This document shows, piece by piece, positions 50,520 through 58,880 of a stretch of 64,000 nucleotides of DNA. Under the pieces are notes generated by a model. The model searched no databases, was not told the origin of the DNA, and saw nothing but the letters and a program-made list of their open reading frames with translations. Made by a program: the position numbers and the translations under genes. The DNA comes from Tritrichomonas musculus. Taxonomy: Eukaryota; Parabasalia; Tritrichomonadida; Tritrichomonadidae. How positions within the stretch are numbered: position 1 is the stretch's first letter; every line of letters begins with the position of its first letter. Where the stretch lies: the NCBI GenBank assembly GCA_039105265.1, contig JAPFFF010000028.1, forward strand, positions 1,674,001 to 1,738,000. The letters are read 5' to 3'.

Positions 50520-51260
50520 TTAATTTTTTTTAAAGTCCAACTGAAAATTTTCAGTTTGAAATTTGGTTTGATTTTTGCAAAAGATAATTCCAAGAGCAAT
50601 AGTCATAAGAATTATTAATGGAATAGATACAGATAAACCTATTATTTTTGATACATTCTTTTGTTCAATATCTGATGGAGAGAAGGGATATGAGAAATTG
50701 AAAAAATAGGATTCAGAGAATTGATCTGATATAGTGAATTGAAAAGATGGCGAACGTGATGGACTAAGTGATGGAGATAAAGATGGTGAAATTGATGGTG
50801 AAATTGATGGTGAAATTGATGGGCTAAATGTTGGAGATAAAGATTCATGTCTTAAATATGCAATACCTCGAAATTGGATGCTTCTATGTTGTTGAACATT
50901 AATAATAATATTTGTTAGCATTTGGGGAAATTCATTTGATTCAAAAACAATTATCCAATCTTTTTCAACATCAGAATATTGATTGATGAGATAATTTTGA
51001 GAATTCCAAAATAGTTCAGCCTCATCATGACGGGTAGAATTTTTTCCTATGATCCAAAATTTCCAGGCAGTAAATGATTGTTTAAGTGTTAAATTGGGTG
51101 TTGTTGCAAAATCTGTCCAACATTCTAAGTCATTATTTGGTATTTCTGATTTCCATTCTCCACTGACAATTTCCCAATCAAAACAAGAAATCCATTCAGC
51201 ATCATCAGGTATTCCTTCAATTGATGGTCGATTAATGAGTATCAAAAAGATAACCAACAT
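50520..51260 (-). CDS. Polinton gene: type I membrane protein with Ser-Pro stalk
   Basis: The 246 residues comprise a signal peptide (about 1-15), an ectodomain of about 125 residues with only two Cys (positions 26 and 47) and several Trp, and a stalk of SPSI/SPSL repeats (about 141-172). A transmembrane helix (about 206-228, IIGLSVSIPLIILMTIALGI) and a cytoplasmic tail of about 18 residues follow. This architecture is that of a surface attachment or envelope-type glycoprotein. The Ser-Pro stalk could be O-glycosylated. No sequence family is recognised. It is head to head with the next gene, and a TTCATTTTTATTAA element lies before its ATG. The gene looks whole. Confidence 0.65.
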   Translation of the reverse strand: MLVIFLILINRPSIEGIPDDAEWISCFDWEIVSGEWKSEIPNNDLECWTDFATTPNLTLKQSFTAWKFWIIGKNSTRHDEAELFWNSQNYLINQYSDVEKDWIIVFESNEFPQMLTNIIINVQQHRSIQFRGIAYLRHESLSPTFSPSISPSISPSISPSLSPSLSPSRSPSFQFTISDQFSESYFFNFSYPFSPSDIEQKNVSKIIGLSVSIPLIILMTIALGIIFCKNQTKFQTENFQLDFKKN

Positions 51261-51276
51261 TTAATAAAAATGAAAA

Positions 51277-51300
51277 CGGTTTTGACAGACCATTTTTTAT
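51277..51300 (+). promoter_or_regulatory. GGTTTTGACAGACCATT box
   Basis: CGGTTTTGACAGACCATTTT then TTAT lies directly before ATG 51303. It is also the upstream region of the divergent membrane-protein gene. Confidence 0.7.
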
Positions 51301-51302
51301 TA

Positions 51303-51665
51303 ATGAAGTCTTGGTACGGTGACTATTCAAAAGAAGATATTGATGAGACTGTGAAAGAAATGGAAAAAGAAGAGGAAGAAGACGATCCAAAAGAGTCCAT
51401 AACTGATTACCTAGATGACGCAAAACGTCATAATGCTCATTTAAAACTGGAAATTCACAGCTTGGATAGGACAGTGGAAGATTTTCAATCAATGAGTTCA
51501 TGTCTTCAAGAAACTCTTGAATATCATCTCAAATTCCAAAAGAAAGTTCAAAAATATCAGAAAGCTCTCATTGAGAAAATGAATGAAGTTATTGATAGTT
51601 TCGATAACAAAGAAGAATTAAAACAAAAATTGGAAGAACTCCAAGAAATAATTAACAAAGGTTAA
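51303..51665 (+). CDS. Polinton gene: coiled-coil protein
   Basis: The 120 residues start at MKSWYGDYSKEDIDE, the first ATG after the promoter box; an ATG at 51270 would make the box itself coding. An acidic N-terminus (EMEKEEEEDDPKE) is followed by a long coil. There are no other motifs. Confidence 0.6.
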   Translation: MKSWYGDYSKEDIDETVKEMEKEEEEDDPKESITDYLDDAKRHNAHLKLEIHSLDRTVEDFQSMSSCLQETLEYHLKFQKKVQKYQKALIEKMNEVIDSFDNKEELKQKLEELQEIINKG

Positions 51666-51685
51666 ATAAATAAAGAAATAATTTT

Positions 51686-51973
51686 TTACTCTTTCAATAT
51701 TATTGATAATTTTATTTTTTTCGATGTGGTTGATTTTTTTTGTTCGATGAAGTTGATTAAGGTTTGAGTGTTTTGAATTACTTCAGCTTTTTTGGATTCA
51801 TATTTTTGTTTCTCTTTCTCTAATTCCTCTAGGAAACTTTCATAATCAGGATCATTCTTCAATTTCATAATCTCTATATCTAATTCTTCAACATTACGTA
51901 TTTGTCTAATTAATTCATCAATTGAACTATTCAAATTTTCTTTGAGTAGATTCAAACTATGAGTAGGCAACAT
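51686..51973 (-). CDS. Polinton gene: coiled-coil protein
   Basis: The 95 residues (MLPTHSLNLLKENLNSSIDE...) form one long coil with a Lys/Ser/Thr-rich end (KKSTTSKKIKLS). It is divergent from the KilA-N gene, with only 38 nt between the ATGs, sharing that gene's promoter space. Confidence 0.55.
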   Translation of the reverse strand: MLPTHSLNLLKENLNSSIDELIRQIRNVEELDIEIMKLKNDPDYESFLEELEKEKQKYESKKAEVIQNTQTLINFIEQKKSTTSKKIKLSIILKE

Positions 51974-51989
51974 TTAAAAAAATGAATAA

Positions 51990-52011
51990 CGGTTTTGACA
52001 CTTCACTTTTT
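51990..52011 (+). promoter_or_regulatory. GGTTTTGACACTTCACTTTTT box of the KilA-N gene
   Basis: CGGTTTTGACACTTCACTTT then TT runs directly into ATG 52012. It combines the 5' half of one box subtype with the TCACTT initiator of the other. Confidence 0.7.
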
Positions 52012-52603
52012 ATGAATTTAATTTATCTTTTTATTTTTTTATCCTCTTACAAAAACAAAAATGATAGTAGAGCCAATAAATGAAAATTATGAATGGTTAC
52101 AATATAATGAACATTTACGTATTATACATTCAAAGAAAGATAATATGTTTTAAGCAAATAGTATAATTAGTGCTTGTCAATCAACAAAGAAAATTAAGCA
52201 TTGGAATGAAAATAAACAAACAAAGGAGTTATTTCAATTTATTTCTGAGTCAGTCGGAATTCCGCCCGACCAAAAGTTATTAGAAAATCGACCAAATTTA
52301 CCGAATAATTTGAAAGGAATTTATGTTCATAAATTATTAGTAAATCATATAGCAATTTGGGCTTCACCTACTTATTCATTCTTTGTTCTAAAATTATTAG
52401 ATGAGTATTTTGAAAAACAAAGACTTGAACAAAAACCAAGATTAGTACCTAAAAATAGAGAATATGATTATAAATTCTTAATTTGGTTAGAAGAATTAAA
52501 AGATAATCCAGAAAAAGTTAAATTACATTTAGTCAAACGTCATAAAGATTATTATCGCGATATCAAACCAAAAGAAAAAAAATCAATGGTACTTCAAAGA
52601 TAA
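52012..52603 (+). pseudogene. Polinton KilA-N domain gene, looks broken
   Basis: The region 52150-52430 reads KHWNENKQTKELFQF and then LKGIYVHKLLVNHIAIWASP followed by YSFFVLKLLDEYF. This is the core of the KilA-N DNA-binding domain, which is widespread in large DNA viruses, phages and Polinton-like elements. The gene looks broken (about one or two breaks). It probably regulated transcription or replication of the element. Confidence 0.65.
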
Positions 52604-52604
52604 T

Positions 52605-52769
52605 ATGCCAATAGCTATGACACCAAATAGAGATATAAAAGATATTATTCGTAAGAATTTTGGTACAAATGATGTCTCAATTTATAGTTCTATCATTACT
52701 GCTTCAAAAACATGTTTAGATAAATTAAAGAGGTTAATAGATGAATATATTAGTCATTATCAGGAATGA
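52605..52769 (+). CDS. Polinton small ORF behind the KilA-N gene
   Basis: The 54 codons (MPIAMTPNRDIKDIIRKNFG...) start one nt after the stop of the KilA-N frame and overlap the 3' end of the minus-strand coiled-coil gene by 20 nt. It has a helical C-terminus. It is either a separate small protein or part of the KilA-N gene. Confidence 0.35.
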   Translation: MPIAMTPNRDIKDIIRKNFGTNDVSIYSSIITASKTCLDKLKRLIDEYISHYQE

Positions 52770-52956
52770 GATATAAAAATTCTTCAAATTTTTGTTCAAA
52801 ATGTTCTTGACTCATTCGATAATCTTCTTCTAGATCATGTAATGAACCATATTCTGATCCTCGATCTTTCCAATAATAATATTTTTCTTCAAGTTCTTTA
52901 ACACTTTTGAATGCTTCTTTAACTTCATCAAATGCTTTCTTTAATTGGTCAGACAT
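52750..52956 (-). CDS. Polinton gene: small coiled-coil protein
   Basis: The 68 residues start at MSDQLKKAFDEVKEAF. An in-frame ATG at 53049 lies inside the divergent gene and is unlikely. Lys/Glu-rich helix, then a Tyr-rich segment (EEKYYYWKDRGSEYGS) and a second helix. Divergent from the next gene, with 45 nt between the ATGs. Confidence 0.5.
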   Translation of the reverse strand: MSDQLKKAFDEVKEAFKSVKELEEKYYYWKDRGSEYGSLHDLEEDYRMSQEHFEQKFEEFLYLIPDND

Positions 52957-52975
52957 TTTTGAAAATGGAAAAAAA

Positions 52976-53001
52976 CGGTTTTGACAGACCATTATTTTTA
53001 A
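52976..53001 (+). promoter_or_regulatory. GGTTTTGACAGACCATT box
   Basis: CGGTTTTGACAGACCATTAT then TTTTAA lies directly before ATG 53002. Confidence 0.7.
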
Positions 53002-53262
53002 ATGAGTGAACCTGACTTTTTCGAAGAGAAGAAAAAGATTGATGATCAAACAAGAGATTTTCTATCGAATGTTCGAAATGATTTGAATATAACGAAAGTT
53101 CTCATGCAAAAAATAAATTCTCAACTTGATGAACTAACTTCAAGATTGGAACGTTTAGAAAGTTCTGTCCGAAGAATTGATCGAAAAGTTGCTGAACGTG
53201 GTGGTCAAATCGAACAATTATTAAAAGACGTTTACTTTCTTCAATTAACTCAACCTAAATAA
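53002..53262 (+). CDS. Polinton gene: small coiled-coil protein
   Basis: The 86 residues (MSEPDFFEEKKKIDD...) have a strong coil in the second half (LTSRLERLESSVRRIDRK). Unknown function. It lies between the KilA-N and polymerase genes, with its own box. Confidence 0.6.
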   Translation: MSEPDFFEEKKKIDDQTRDFLSNVRNDLNITKVLMQKINSQLDELTSRLERLESSVRRIDRKVAERGGQIEQLLKDVYFLQLTQPK

Positions 53263-53280
53263 ACATTTTCTTTTTAATTA

Positions 53281-53306
53281 ACGGTTTTGACAGACCATTA
53301 TTTTTA
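53281..53306 (+). promoter_or_regulatory. GGTTTTGACAGACCATT box of the polymerase gene
   Basis: CGGTTTTGACAGACCATTAT then TTTTAT lies about 20 nt before ATG 53325. Confidence 0.7.
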
Positions 53307-53324
53307 TTGTAAAAGAAAGTTAAC

Positions 53325-56300
53325 ATGACAACAACTATTCGAGCGAATCCTAACAGATTAATGGAGATTTATAATCTCTTAACGAATGGTAAGGAAACGT
53401 TTAAAGAATTCTCTAAAAAGAATGGGGATCGGAGTAAAGAAATATTAAATGAGTATATTATACAAAAAGTTAAAGAAAATGGTTATGATGGAAAATTGAA
53501 TGGGGATTCAATATTTTGGTTCGTTAAAGGTTTAACTCATTCAAATCTCCCTCAATATTTAAATCAACCTCCAGAACCAAAAGTCGAGCCAGCACCAGAA
53601 AAAGAATTTACTGAGCCAAAGACAATTGAGCCAGAGAAATCATCATTGAAAGAAATAATTGCAAATGCACCACCAAATGTACCTTTGAGAAAATTAATGC
53701 CCGTTAGTGAGCAAAATGTACCTTTGAGAAAATTAGTTCCACTGCATCCAGAGCCAGAGCCAAAATCAAATGAATATGAACCAAAAAGAACAACTGATCC
53801 TTATTTCTTAAATATTCAGAATTCAATTAGACCTCATTCAAAAGATGATTCATTTATTCAATTCATGAAAATTAATAATGAAAATGATCAAGATAGAATT
53901 GTTGATGGTTATATAAAAATGTTAAATGATTCACCAACTGATTGGAGAATTAATTTTGAACAATTAAATGATTATGGTCGAAAGAAATTATTTCCATTCT
54001 TAAGAAAGAAATTTGAAAATGAAATAGGTGAATTAGCTGCAACAGAAAAATATAAATTATCTTATTCAGTTGGAGGTCAATGGCATTCTGTACCTTTAAA
54101 TGGAAAAACTTATGAAGAGTTATTAAAGAATTTAACAGAAGAGAATTTCATTGATCAAATAGAAAAGAATCCAGGTTGGGAATATGATTTAGAAGGTCAA
54201 AGATTACCTGAATTTTCATTATTTTCTCAAATCAAATTTAGTATATTAAAACATCCAAAACATAAAAATACAGTCGATGGAGGATTCTTTAAATATTTAT
54301 TAAAACCTGGTTGTCCAAAAGTATTAGTTGATTACCTGACAAGGCTTCAAATATTTGATAGTTTAATTAATGAAAAGACAAAGAAAATAAAAAAAGAATT
54401 AAATGATTGTTGTTTCATTTATGCTTTACAACAAACTGGAAATTATTCAGAATCATTATTAAATCAAATTAGATTAAGGATTCAAAATAGATATTTATCA
54501 CAAAGTAGTATTAATCATTTATGTGAAGAATTTAATATTCATCTTAATTTAACTTATATTGATGATAATTCTGTTGCTCAAAAACAATCTGTACGTTCAA
54601 TGGATAAAGGTAAAAGAAAAACATATATGGGTATACAAAAAGCTGAACCAGAACGAACCCATAAATTCAATGTATATCAAAAACATTATTTCATCGAAGA
54701 AAAGACACCATTTACATATTATTATATCAAAAATATTGAAAAGTTAGATGAAGACAAATATAACAAAGATTGGATTACAGATCATTGGACAAAAGGTAGA
54801 TCATTCATAACTTCTTCAAACTTGATTAGAGAATTATTTAAGAAAAATTATTTCATTCCAATTAATTATTCACAAGAACATTTATTACATTCAATATTTT
54901 ATAATGAAATTGATCAAGATATTTCAAATACTACATTAGAATATAAAGATGAATATTGTTGTAAATTAATTGAACCAAAAACAAAAATAATCAAACAAGT
55001 AGAAACTTCTTATTGGTTTTGTGATTTTGAATCTGATACAAGTTCAAAAATTCATATTCCATTCTTATGTTGTTTACATTCATTAGATGGGAAAATTAAG
55101 AAAGAATTCTTAGGTGAAAAATGTAATATAAATCTATTGAAATATTTACCTACTGATTCAATTTGTTATTTTCATAATTTGGCTTATGAAATTAGAATGA
55201 TTTTACAAAACAATAATCAAAATATAAAAATATTATCATCAATTATTAAAGGAAATCAATGTTTTAATATGACTTTGAAATTTGAAAACAAAAAGATAAC
55301 ATTTAAAGATAGTTATCCAATTTTCTCTTGCAAGTTATCTAATCTACCATTAATGTTTAATATTCCTTGTGAAAAAGAAATTTTCCCATACAAATATTAT
55401 ACATTTGAAAGATTAAGAACAAATAAAGGTCAAATTAATGAAGCTGGTAAAGAAGAAGATAAAACATGGACTGAACAAGATTATCAATTATTTCGTTCAA
55501 ATATTAACAAAATTAAGGGATGCCGTTTAAATAATAATGAATTTGATATGTGGAAATATGCATTATTTTATTGTCATCAAGATGTTCGAATATTAAGAGA
55601 AAGTTTTGTTAAATTTAGACAAGGTTTCATTCAAGATTTCAAAATTGATCCATTCAAATATATTTCAATTTCTTCTTTAGCTAATGATGTATTTAATCAT
55701 AAAGTTTATTATGGTCATGATTTATATTCGGTAGGTGGAATTGTTAGGAAATTTTGTTCATATGCTGTTTATGGTGGTAGATGTATGACTGCTTATAACA
55801 AAAAGTGGCATATAACTGAAAAATTAGCAGATTTTGACGCAGTTAGTTTATATCCTTCAGCAATTCATAGATTATATACCGTTCAAGGAAAACCAGTAGT
55901 AATATCCAAAACAGAATTAAATTATGAATTTTTATCAAAACAAGGTGCATATATAGTAGAAATTTTAGTTACTGGAATTCACAAACATTATCCATTTCCA
56001 TTAATCGTTAAGAAAACAAAAGATGGTAACCTTAATGATGATAAATTCGATAATATTTATTTAGAAGATCTCATTGAATTTCAAAAAATAGATTTCGAAC
56101 TTGTTCGTGGTTATTATTGGCCTGGAAAAAGAGAATATCATATCCAAAAAGAAATTCAAAAAATATTTGAGAAAAGATTAGAATATAAAAGTCAAGACAA
56201 TCCTTTACAAAATTTATATAAATTAATTATGAATAGTTGTTATGGTAAAACTATTGAAAGACCTATTGAAAAAGATTTTAAATACATTAATGATCAAGAT

Positions 56301-56981
56301 ACTTTAGATAATTATTGGATCAAAAATTATAACAAAATTGTTGAAGATATTGAATTACAAAATAATATGCATGCTGTTAGAATATTAAGACCAATTGATA
56401 AACATTTTAATTTTTCATTATTAGGTATTCATGTATTAAGTATGTCAAAAAGAATCATGAATGAAGTTATGTGTCTTGCATTTGATATTGGTTGCCATAT
56501 TTATTACCAGGATACTGATTCAATGCATATTGAAATAAATGATTTACCAAAATTACAAAAAGCTTATAAAGAAAAATATAATCGAGAACTCATAGGTAAA
56601 TATTTAGGTCAATTCCATTCAGATTTTCCAACAATAAATGGTCACAAAGAAATGCCAGAATCAATCGAATCATACTTTTTGATGAAAAAGATGTATATTG
56701 ATAAGTTACAAGATTCTACAGGTGAAATTGATTATATGACTCGTGGGAAAGGATTAACTGAACAATCTATTAAATATGCTTACAAGAATGAATTTGATAA
56801 TGATCCAATGAAATTATATAAATATTTATACGAAGGGAATCAACAAACATTTGATCTTACAAAAGGTCAACCATGTTTCCAAATGAATAAAAATATGACT
56901 GTATCAACCTTAAATGAATTCAAAAGAAGAATATCAACACCATATAAAGAAGGAAAGAGAGAAAAATATTTTGAATACTAG
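53325..56981 (+). CDS. Polinton protein-primed family B DNA polymerase
   Basis: The 1,218 residues look whole. The N-terminal 350 residues are element-specific, with a Pro/Glu-rich linker (about 85-165). Near 361 is NDCCFIYAL, a motif also placed before the exonuclease in other trichomonad and viral pPolBs. The proofreading exonuclease has CDFESD (Asp near 567), a FHNLAYE segment and YCHQDVRIL (Asp near 753). The polymerase palm has motif A DFDAVSLYPSAI (Asp near 836), motif B LIMNSCYGKT (near 970) and motif C YQDTDSMHIE (near 1063). Such enzymes start DNA synthesis from a terminal protein at the ends of a linear element. The start is the first ATG behind the promoter box. Confidence 0.95.
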   Translation: MTTTIRANPNRLMEIYNLLTNGKETFKEFSKKNGDRSKEILNEYIIQKVKENGYDGKLNGDSIFWFVKGLTHSNLPQYLNQPPEPKVEPAPEKEFTEPKTIEPEKSSLKEIIANAPPNVPLRKLMPVSEQNVPLRKLVPLHPEPEPKSNEYEPKRTTDPYFLNIQNSIRPHSKDDSFIQFMKINNENDQDRIVDGYIKMLNDSPTDWRINFEQLNDYGRKKLFPFLRKKFENEIGELAATEKYKLSYSVGGQWHSVPLNGKTYEELLKNLTEENFIDQIEKNPGWEYDLEGQRLPEFSLFSQIKFSILKHPKHKNTVDGGFFKYLLKPGCPKVLVDYLTRLQIFDSLINEKTKKIKKELNDCCFIYALQQTGNYSESLLNQIRLRIQNRYLSQSSINHLCEEFNIHLNLTYIDDNSVAQKQSVRSMDKGKRKTYMGIQKAEPERTHKFNVYQKHYFIEEKTPFTYYYIKNIEKLDEDKYNKDWITDHWTKGRSFITSSNLIRELFKKNYFIPINYSQEHLLHSIFYNEIDQDISNTTLEYKDEYCCKLIEPKTKIIKQVETSYWFCDFESDTSSKIHIPFLCCLHSLDGKIKKEFLGEKCNINLLKYLPTDSICYFHNLAYEIRMILQNNNQNIKILSSIIKGNQCFNMTLKFENKKITFKDSYPIFSCKLSNLPLMFNIPCEKEIFPYKYYTFERLRTNKGQINEAGKEEDKTWTEQDYQLFRSNINKIKGCRLNNNEFDMWKYALFYCHQDVRILRESFVKFRQGFIQDFKIDPFKYISISSLANDVFNHKVYYGHDLYSVGGIVRKFCSYAVYGGRCMTAYNKKWHITEKLADFDAVSLYPSAIHRLYTVQGKPVVISKTELNYEFLSKQGAYIVEILVTGIHKHYPFPLIVKKTKDGNLNDDKFDNIYLEDLIEFQKIDFELVRGYYWPGKREYHIQKEIQKIFEKRLEYKSQDNPLQNLYKLIMNSCYGKTIERPIEKDFKYINDQDTLDNYWIKNYNKIVEDIELQNNMHAVRILRPIDKHFNFSLLGIHVLSMSKRIMNEVMCLAFDIGCHIYYQDTDSMHIEINDLPKLQKAYKEKYNRELIGKYLGQFHSDFPTINGHKEMPESIESYFLMKKMYIDKLQDSTGEIDYMTRGKGLTEQSIKYAYKNEFDNDPMKLYKYLYEGNQQTFDLTKGQPCFQMNKNMTVSTLNEFKRRISTPYKEGKREKYFEY

Positions 56982-56985
56982 ATTG

Positions 56986-57009
56986 ACGGTTTTGACAGAC
57001 CATTTTTAT
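56986..57009 (+). promoter_or_regulatory. GGTTTTGACAGACCATT box
   Basis: GACGGTTTTGACAGACCATT then TTTATA, directly before ATG 57012 and a few nt after the polymerase stop. Confidence 0.7.
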
Positions 57010-57011
57010 AA

Positions 57012-57194
57012 ATGTCAAGAAGAGCAACCACTCAACCATTAATATCATTATCTGAGAGTGAAAGAATTGATAACGACTCTGACGATTGCTGTTGTTCTAA
57101 CCCGCCTCCAAATTGCTGTTTGTGGACTCTTGTTATTCTCTTTTTGATGAACATCATTTTCACTTTTATTTATTTCTTACTTGCAATTGCATGA
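57012..57194 (+). CDS. Polinton gene: small Cys-rich membrane protein
   Basis: The 60 residues have a hydrophilic start and a Cys cluster (DDCCCSNPPPNCC, about 25-37). One transmembrane helix (about 38-58, WTLVILFLMNIIFTFIYFLL) runs to the C-terminus. It is probably a tail-anchored protein with palmitoylation or metal-binding potential. The promoter box supports it as a real gene. Confidence 0.65.
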   Translation: MSRRATTQPLISLSESERIDNDSDDCCCSNPPPNCCLWTLVILFLMNIIFTFIYFLLAIA

Positions 57195-57253
57195 TTTAAT
57201 TAAACAATAAGCTTTTTTAATTTTTTTAATTTTTTATTTTGTCTCAAAAATAT

Positions 57254-57589
57254 ATGACAAAGACTAGGATCCGTTGGAATACTCAAAAAGTTAGTGAAGA
57301 AATGGCTAAAGAAAATTGTATATTATTAGATGAATACAAAAGAGGAGATATTCGTATTCATTATTTATATGAAGGTAATGAATTTTCAGTAAGGTGGTCA
57401 GATTGGATGAAAAAAGATAGGCCATCAAGACCACATTTGAAAGGAGGAAATAAAAAAATAACAAAATCAAAGAGTTGTGATAACTTAAATAAAACTTTTG
57501 AAGATCCTGAAAATGGAGAAGAGGAAAATGAAAATGAATTAGAGGAAGAAGATTTTAATGAGATAGAAAATGAATTACATCAAGAATGA
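57254..57589 (+). CDS. Polinton gene: small protein with possible DNA-binding repeat
   Basis: The 111 residues start at the first ATG (MTKTRIRWNTQKVSEEM). The first 60 residues have ENCILLDEYKRG, then IRIHYLYEGNEFSVRWSDW. This pattern of strand, Gly turn and W-x-x-W resembles small treble-clef or HNH-associated repeats of DNA viruses, but without clear zinc ligands. The tail is very acidic. Family uncertain. Confidence 0.5.
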   Translation: MTKTRIRWNTQKVSEEMAKENCILLDEYKRGDIRIHYLYEGNEFSVRWSDWMKKDRPSRPHLKGGNKKITKSKSCDNLNKTFEDPENGEEENENELEEEDFNEIENELHQE

Positions 57590-57818
57590 ACTCAAAGAAA
57601 TTAATGATACGTTATTCTTAATATTGGAATGGAGATTTGCAAATTCACAAGAAATTAAAAATTATTGGTTGAACGAAATATTCAATAAATCAATTGGACT
57701 ATTTGATCAAAGAATTGTTTTAAATTTAAGAATTGCTAATCAAATTGATATTCATTTCATTAATATGTTAGAGCAATTTATATTAGAGAAGTTAGAGTTG
57801 GAAATAGGTTTGATGTAA
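57570..57818 (+). CDS. Polinton gene: small helical protein, unknown
   Basis: The 82 residues overlap the previous gene by 20 nt in another frame. The sequence is helical (KNELKEINDTLFLILEWRF) with Ile/Leu/Phe-rich heptads and no membrane segment. No promoter box of the known type lies before it, so it may be read from the upstream transcript. Confidence 0.5.
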   Translation: MNYIKNELKEINDTLFLILEWRFANSQEIKNYWLNEIFNKSIGLFDQRIVLNLRIANQIDIHFINMLEQFILEKLELEIGLM

Positions 57819-57874
57819 AAAATATTTTTTATTTTTTAAGAATTTAATGAAAAATCAAAAATAGACGAGTAAAA

Positions 57875-58306
57875 ATGCCGTTGATGTTTGGAAAAGTAAA
57901 CACAAAATATAAGAAACCAAAAAATAAGAAACCAACAGGAACTGGGACTGGAAGAGGTAGGAAACCAAAAAATAATACAAATTCACAAGTTCAAGTTAAT
58001 AAAGAACAAGCCCAAGTTAATAAAGAAATAGCAAAAAATCTTGCTGCTCCAATTATTGAGAAACCAAAAAGAAAAAGAGCACCGAATGGTTCAAGAAAAC
58101 CAAACTATTCACGTGCTCCAAAATGGGCAAATGGTGTGACGAAAACTCTTGATAATACTTATATTAATCCTGCTGATCTTGTGAAATTCTTTGCCGATCA
58201 TCATATTAAACCTCCAAAGCAAAACACATATGCTGCATATATAGCGGCTTTGAAAAGATGGACAAAAAGTGGAAAAAGTGGACGAGCACCCAGAACCAAA
58301 AAATAA
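57875..58306 (+). CDS. Polinton gene: highly basic protein
   Basis: The 143 residues are rich in Lys, Arg, Gly and Asn (TKYKKPKNKKPTGTGTGRGR near the start, KPKRKRAPNGSRKPN near 70-85). A C-terminal helical piece (NPADLVKFFADHHIKPP, then AAYIAALKRWTKSGKSGR) follows. The composition suits a nucleic-acid-condensing core protein, like the basic proteins of adenovirus cores (functional analogy only). Confidence 0.6.
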   Translation: MPLMFGKVNTKYKKPKNKKPTGTGTGRGRKPKNNTNSQVQVNKEQAQVNKEIAKNLAAPIIEKPKRKRAPNGSRKPNYSRAPKWANGVTKTLDNTYINPADLVKFFADHHIKPPKQNTYAAYIAALKRWTKSGKSGRAPRTKK

Positions 58307-58332
58307 ATTTGATGTTATTTTTGCAAGTAAAA

Positions 58333-58758
58333 ATGCCAAAAAGAGTGAATACAACACGATCAAATACAACACCAGAAGCAAAATCGTTCTTAAGAAAAAT
58401 AGCAATTGATAATATGTTAAATAATAAAAATCAACCAGTATTAAATTCAAAAGGATCAGCAAGAACTTTTTCATTTAAGGAACCAAGATATGACTCAAAA
58501 AGATTACCAAGTAATGACGTTCGAGTTATCCATAATGGTTATGCTTATACTTTTTCAAATGCAGAATGGACAGACCGAAAGAAAAGAAATATTGTTCCAT
58601 TAAAAAGAGTTAAAAAACAGAAAAAGAAAAAGAAACGCACAAAGAATGGAAACAAAGAAAAGCTGAAAGAAGTCAACAACCAAAAAAAGTTGTCATATCA
58701 GAAAATAAAAAACAATCATCAAAAAGTGAACGGGAAGGATTTCTTAAAGATTTATTAA
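58333..58758 (+). CDS. Polinton gene: basic protein
   Basis: ATG 58333 (MPKRVNTTRSNTTPEAKSF) is preferred over an in-frame ATG at 58258 that overlaps the preceding gene. The sequence is Lys/Arg-rich throughout, with a Lys run (QKKKKKRTKNGNK). It may be an independent basic protein or one part of a broken gene together with the next region. Confidence 0.45.
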   Translation: MPKRVNTTRSNTTPEAKSFLRKIAIDNMLNNKNQPVLNSKGSARTFSFKEPRYDSKRLPSNDVRVIHNGYAYTFSNAEWTDRKKRNIVPLKRVKKQKKKKKRTKNGNKEKLKEVNNQKKLSYQKIKNNHQKVNGKDFLKIY

Positions 58759-58880
58759 ATAAACCATCAACAAAGACAGAAAGAGAAATATCAGTACAAA
58801 ATTTATTAAATAAACCAAAACAAAAATTCAAATCAATATCCCCTCTCTCAAATAAAGAAGAAGAATTTATTTATTCAGTT

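Noticed and set aside
58109-58474. Minus-strand hydrophobic frame opposite the basic Polinton genes
   Set aside because: Antisense of Lys/Arg/Asn-rich codons gives Phe/Leu-rich translations automatically. It overlaps two better-supported genes.
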